Assembly: GCA_035235625.1 (NCBI GenBank)
Contig: CP141149.1
Span: 36,635,753-36,699,752, forward strand
Length of the DNA: 64,000 bases
Direction: 5' to 3'
DNA from: Saururus chinensis
Lineage: Eukaryota > Streptophyta > Magnoliopsida > Piperales > Saururaceae
The notes beneath the pieces were generated by a model. The model was not told where the DNA came from, did no database searches, and worked only from the letters and a program-made list of their open reading frames with translations. Of the stretch, positions 61,201-64,000 are shown piece by piece; positions within the stretch are counted from its first letter, which is position 1; every line of letters starts with the position of its first letter. Made by a program: the position numbers and the translations under genes.

Positions 61201-63264
61201 GAGAAATAACCTTTTAAATGCAGAGGCAAGAACAATCTCATCTTGTCTCCATTTGCTGCTTAATTATTCCAGAAAATCCATGGCACTTAAACCACTCACT
61301 ACCATTATGAGAGGTGTTGTCGCTAGGAAGAGAAAACACCACTTATGCGCTCTCCAATAAACCTCCCACCATCTCCCTAAACTTTGAACCAGACATACCT
61401 TTGTACTTAGTATAATTATTATTTGTAAGTGTTTGATGTAAACTAAAACTCAGAAGCAGTCACAGTTCAAGTATTTCCTTCCTACACTTTTTTCTTCTTT
61501 ATCACTTTTGAAAAATTAGTGAATGCCATATGATCAGCATAGTCCTTTTGAAAAAGTAGTGATTGCCATATGGTCAGCATAGTTATTAATTTTAGAGCAG
61601 TTCTATTCCTACTGCAACTTTCACAATGCATAACCCAATGCATATATTGCTACCATGGGCCCCACAAATCAATGGAGATGTACGCAGGGGGTTATGCAAT
61701 GTGAAAGTTGTAATAGAAATAGAACTGCTCTAAAACTAATAAAGGCCATGTTGACCATATGGAAATCACTACTTTTTCAAAAGGACTATGCTGATCATAT
61801 GGCAATCACTAATTTTTCAAGTGTGAGATGCAATAGGTCTATCATGCATACTTACGAACACATCAATATCATCGTTTTCCTATTATGAAAAGAAAATAGA
61901 TATGGAAAAAAAATGTTTCAAACTACCTACCAACTAATATTTAAAAAAAACTATGTACCAACTAATAACAAAAATTATTGATTCCAATTTAAAAATAAAA
62001 ATAGAGTTTATTTTTAGAGAAAACACTCACAGCTTTCTCAATCGAGTCAAGCCTATGCTCCACTTTTGTTTGATGAAGGTACCGTAAAGAATATCCTGTA
62101 GAATTACAAAGATGATATGAGACAAAAGTGTTACAAAGTTAGATACACCACAGTGTGTATGCAGTGGGAGAGGCGGACAAATGCGTTAAAGATACAGAGT
62201 ATCTAGGGGTGCTAACAAGCCAAACCGAGTCAAGCTTTAGGCTGATTCGGCTTGAGCTTGAAATTTCAACTTTGAGTTCAAGTCGAACTTGAGTCAAATT
62301 GAGTCGATTTGTTTTAGCATGCGAGCTAGCTTGATTTTGTAATCATTATTTATAATATCATTATATAATCAATTATTTAGTAGAGAAATATAAATATTGT
62401 GACTCCTAACACATCAACCCAATTTATACCCTGCTCATATTCAAGGTATGGATTAAAAAATCAAATAAACTAAATTTAATTTATTTCAATTTTCTAATCC
62501 CACACTATTGAAATAGTATTATATGTATGTTTTAATTAGTTTGAATTTATAGAACTAAAAAAATGGTCCTAATTCTCATGTGATATATTTTACTTATTTT
62601 ATACATGAAAAAAGAAAAAAATGATACATGTTATGAAAGGAGTTGATATGTGGAAGACATAATCTATATATAAATACTGCGAATGCAATCTTTTCTCGAG
62701 CTTCTAGTGGAACGAACATAGGTATAATTGAGCTTGGCTTGACAAATTTCGAGCTCGAGCTACCATGCGAGCAGCTGCGTCTAACACAAGTCGAGTCAAG
62801 CTTATGAGCTTGCTTTAGCACCTTGTCAGTATCAAGTAAATACATTATAATTGTCGCAAGTAAAAAAAGTGCGTACAAAGAGCAACTCACCTGCCCAAGC
62901 TGTCGCAAGTGATGCTACCGAAGTAGAAATTGTGAAGACAACTCTATGCCTTTCAAAGACGTTCTGAGAGACCAGTCGATTCAGTAAGCACAGAAAGGAG
63001 TAAAGAGAATAGAAATTAGCAAACCATTGCCAACGAAATCACCCGTGCTTGGGAGGGGGTGGGGGGGATCACCGTACACGTACATAAAAGCAGCTAAGGA
63101 ATTTAGCAATGTGCAAAGAAAAATTCAAAAAACAAAATAAAGGGTACCTTGGTGGACAGGTAAGTGTCCTGAATGGCAGAGCATGTATTCAAAGCCTTTC
63201 TCTTCAAGTCAGGAAGTGAGATGGAGCGAAAAAGCGAGGTTCCGAAGCGTTTCAAACTTCCCAT
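52207..63264 (-). CDS. Conserved plant protein of unknown function, probable two-helix membrane protein
   Basis: Five minus-strand exons: 63148-63264 (ATG at 63262-63264), 62891-62963, 62031-62095, 53073-53182 and 52207-52408 (stop TGA). All junctions are GT-AG and the phases fit, giving 188 residues. The N-terminus is basic and serine-rich (MGSLKRFGTSLFRSISLPD), perhaps an organelle-targeting region. A first hydrophobic segment (about 47-70, FTISTSVASLATAWAGYSL) is followed by a charged, coiled-coil-prone stretch (HQTKVEHRLDSIEKA...LEHEEIKKI). A second segment (about 104-126, containing CLTTAGASLVIGYGLGW) leads to a strongly basic tail with WRGGRWFANRKFRREHLK and RRWQFLKRP. I believe this pattern recurs in a small family of uncharacterised land-plant proteins, but I cannot name one. 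The chosen ATG is the first in frame. Location in a mitochondrial or other membrane is inference. Confidence 0.8.
53375..53645 (-). mobile_element. Complete TRIM/SMART element, 271 bp
   Basis: Terminal direct repeats of 79 bp (53375-53453) and 77 bp (53569-53645) flank a 115-bp interior. On the minus strand each LTR starts TGTTA(T/G)AATATAAAAG. The right one ends CTTACA, immediately followed by TGGTATCAAAGC (53557-53568), a good initiator Met tRNA primer-binding site. The 5-bp duplication CAAAT is present on both sides (53370-53374 and 53646-53650). There is no coding capacity, as expected for this class. Confidence 0.93.
53820..54010. repeat. LTR-like fragment
   Basis: AT-rich sequence with a TTATAAATTGTAAGACAAC block followed by a leader-like tail looks like a short Copia-type LTR or TRIM LTR. 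No partner repeat or duplication was found. Confidence 0.3.
54039..54290 (-). mobile_element. Ty3/gypsy pol fragment (integrase C-terminal end)
   Basis: The minus strand carries a short fossil resembling the region between the integrase core and the chromodomain of chromoviruses, the part that normally reads like IGKVAYRLELP...HPVFHVS. It is isolated, with no LTR of its own, and is broken in more than one place. Confidence 0.5.
54339..54478. mobile_element. Foldback MITE
   Basis: The arms are inverted copies: CACCACTTTCT...AAAACC..CACCAGGTTTTGATTAG on the left and its complement on the right, with CCCACTTTT words at the centre. The element is about 140 bp and non-coding. Confidence 0.7.
54432..54618. 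repeat. Tandem duplication of about 95 bp including one MITE arm
   Basis: The unit CTTTTCTC...AATCAAAACCTGGTGTAAGG...GAAAATCATTGTCCTTAGCTA...AAGGCTGAAGAT occurs twice, starting near 54434 and 54529, with few differences. Confidence 0.85.
55016..55443. repeat. Perfect 214-bp tandem duplication
   Basis: The segment 55016-55229 (starts CCAAAATATGCAC, ends ACTAAATAG) is followed directly by 55230-55443. I found no difference between the copies by eye, including the 8-base T run and the AGGAGGGCGGGG stretch. Confidence 0.95.
55444..56043. other. Unassigned intronic sequence
   Basis: I see no gene or defined repeat between the 214-bp duplication and the family F repeats. Confidence 0.4.
56044..56257 (-). 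repeat. LTR-type repeat, family F copy 1
   Basis: The repeat starts TGTCACGGGC on the plus strand and shares GCACACATGTG, GGGAACTGCC, AACGTTGCACACC and GTTGGCCA...TTGGGACA...CTTGTTGTTTGGAGT with copies 2 and 3. In LTR sense (minus strand) it begins near ACACTCCAAACAACAAGC. Confidence 0.6.
56258..58138 (-). mobile_element. Degraded interior between family F copies 1 and 2
   Basis: About 1.9 kb lies between two same-orientation repeats, so this may be the interior of a small LTR element. Minus-strand open frames at 56811-57297 and 57685-57921 show no clear retroviral domain. It is a fossil. Confidence 0.35.
58136..58379 (-). repeat. LTR-type repeat, family F copy 2
   Basis: On the minus strand the repeat begins TGTTAATACTCC directly after a purine tract (complement of 58380-58397, AGGGGGAGGGGA), a typical polypurine tract/LTR junction. 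The body matches copies 1 and 3. The retained purine tract implies a former element body to the right, in 58380-58936. Confidence 0.65.
58937..59148 (+). repeat. LTR-type repeat, family F copy 3 (inverted)
   Basis: The sequence is the inverted counterpart of copy 2 (CCAACCAAGTGTCCCAACATGGCC and GCATGCACACCTAGTATACAAC words, shortened). It ends TTGCCCCGTGACA at 59148. Confidence 0.65.
59160..60360. other. Unassigned intronic sequence
   Basis: No gene is present. The stretch 59690-60130 is richer in GC and has words such as CCACGTGG and CACACGTGG, but no terminal repeat or coding frame stands out. Confidence 0.4.
60690..61245 (-). mobile_element. Possible retroelement coding remnant (LINE-like), minus strand
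   Basis: Two minus-strand frames at 60694-60876 (FSYGGIGLKELMVIKWGKIL) and 61011-61241 (SFKGKLLIDFRMGKNLKIRQ) have protein-like composition. The GGIGLKEL phrase recalls the region after the reverse transcriptase in plant LINEs. The match is weak, and an unrelated host exon is not excluded. Confidence 0.25.
61503..61823. mobile_element. Foldback MITE with long arms, 321 bp
   Basis: Arms of about 135 bp are nearly perfect inverted copies: TTGAAAAATTAGTGA, GCCATATGATCAGCATAGTCC, TTTTAGAGCAGTTCTATT and ACTTTCACA...GCATAACCC on the left, and their complements on the right. The inner part bounded by TAGAGCAGTTCTA looks like a MITE of its own, and the inverted symmetry continues well beyond it. Confidence 0.85.
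62204..62824. mobile_element. hAT-like non-autonomous element in intron 2 of the unnamed gene
   Basis: The left end TAGGGGTGCTAACAAGCC and the complement of the right end AAGGTGCTAAAGCAAGC form terminal repeats. Subterminal GAGCTTGA/TCGAGTCAAGC words match the element at 14091-15616. The 8-bp flanks AGAGTATC and TCAGTATC agree at six of eight bases, a likely decayed target duplication. Confidence 0.7.
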
Positions 63265-63560
63265 CTTCAATTGCCGAAACCAACCGCTTGATTGCTCTTT
63301 TATTATCAAACCATGCTTCTCCTCCGTCGAACCCTGATTTGCAGTTCGCCGACGAAAATTTGCCTTGACGAACAAGGGAACAGCGTCCCATTACCCGTTC
63401 CAAAATATTTTGGTGCTCAAAACACGTCGGCGCAGCTTTGTGGGCCACTTAGTGGGACCCGTTTATATGCGCCATTGCCACAGTCATACAGTGCCGCGAC
63501 ACTCTGCTGGTAGGGCCAAGCACGCCACGCGTCTCTCATCCTCTTACTTTCTATCTACGA
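63265..63560 (-). promoter_or_regulatory. Promoter region of the unnamed gene
   Basis: On the minus strand a TATA-like ATATAAA lies at 63462-63468, about 200 bp before the ATG. A TCP-type site II word (TGGGCC, 63441-63446) and an ACGTGT core (63422-63427) lie nearby. All are sequence matches only. Confidence 0.45.
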
Positions 63561-63695
63561 AAGAAAAAGTGAGGTTTTAAGATTAATAAATAATAATTAA
63601 AAAAATATTTATTAAATAAAATTATTTTAAAAAATATTTTTTAAAGTGATATTCTTTTTTGTCATACTGCATGATTTTTTTTTAATTTTTAAGTT

Positions 63696-63908
63696 AATTT
63701 CATCGTTTAGAAGGACGAAATTAGGTTTAAGATGATTTCATTATTCTAAATGACGAAATCGGTTTAAGGTGACTCGGTTTCATCGTTCTGAATGATGAAA
63801 CCAACTTAAGTTGATTTCATCGTTCTAAAAAACGAAACTGCCACACTTCTCCCATTTCAGCGTTCGGTTGGCAAGAATGTTGATTTCATCCTTCTAAAGG
63901 ACAAAATC
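63696..63908. repeat. Array of five 27-bp stem-loop repeats
   Basis: Units of the form GATTTCATCGTTCTAAATGACGAAATC (variants) lie at 63696-63722, 63734-63760, 63776-63802, 63813-63839 and 63882-63908. Each is an imperfect inverted repeat with arms of about 11 bp. Spacers share GGTTTAAG or CTTAAGTTG words. Confidence 0.9.
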
Positions 63909-64000
63909 AAAATAATTTTTTTAAAAAAACTATTTGAAACTAACTTTATCACATGTCCCTGTTCATTCATTCAAAACATACACAATACATACACAATTGC

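Larger units (their letters stand above)
53183..62030 (-). other. Intron 3 of the unnamed gene (8.8 kb)
   Basis: The phase-0 intron lies between EKA and MTSHQ. It holds a complete TRIM, LTR and pol fragments, foldback MITEs and a perfect tandem duplication, each listed separately. The stretches 59160-60360 and 60560-61490 contain no element I can define with confidence. Confidence 0.8.

Noticed and set aside
63265-63375. Upstream in-frame extension of the unnamed gene
   Set aside because: The extension has no ATG. The first in-frame ATG is at 63262-63264.

Overview
The window is nuclear DNA of a flowering plant. Introns have GT-AG borders, plant-type LTR retroelements fill most of the space, and the two recognisable host genes have plant-specific products. 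Introns of 4.7 and 8.8 kb packed with transposons suggest a large, repeat-rich genome. A woody, non-model lineage such as a magnoliid is possible, but that is only an impression.

Host genes. (1) A four-exon gene on the + strand (11756-18689) encodes a 430-residue SHOU4/SHOU4L-type membrane protein, the family that restrains delivery of cellulose synthase complexes to the plasma membrane. (2) A five-exon gene on the - strand (63264 down to 52207) encodes a 188-residue, probably two-helix membrane protein of a conserved plant family that I cannot name. Nothing suggests that the two genes work together.

Layout. 1-6148: the 3' end of a Tekay-like Ty3/gypsy element (pol remnant, then a long 3' LTR) with a solo LTR of another family inside it. 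6149-7125: remnant of LTR family B. 7126-9050: unassigned AT-rich DNA. 9060-11330: a probable non-autonomous hAT-like element with CGGGT-rich ends and a GA-rich minisatellite, ending about 430 bp before the SHOU4-like start codon. 11756-18689: the SHOU4-like gene, whose first intron holds an hAT-like element, a MULE-like MITE and a TA-flanked foldback. 18690-20193: spacer with degenerate repeats. 20194 to about 48000: a deeply nested LTR cluster containing family B copies in both orientations, a 4.7-kb solo LTR (C), two head-on copies of family A, and a complete compact gypsy element (D). 48000-52206: LTR-like fragments and AT-rich DNA. 52207-63264: the unnamed gene, with a complete TRIM, foldback MITEs, a perfect 214-bp tandem duplication and LTR fragments in its introns. 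63265-64000: its promoter and an array of short stem-loop repeats.

Target-site duplications can be read directly for four solo LTRs, one complete gypsy element and one TRIM, which fixes part of the insertion order. I saw no rRNA or tRNA gene, no CRISPR array and nothing prokaryotic. I did not find a convincing new biological system. The most unusual structures are paired self-complementary decamers in two or three LTR families and the stem-loop array at the right end.
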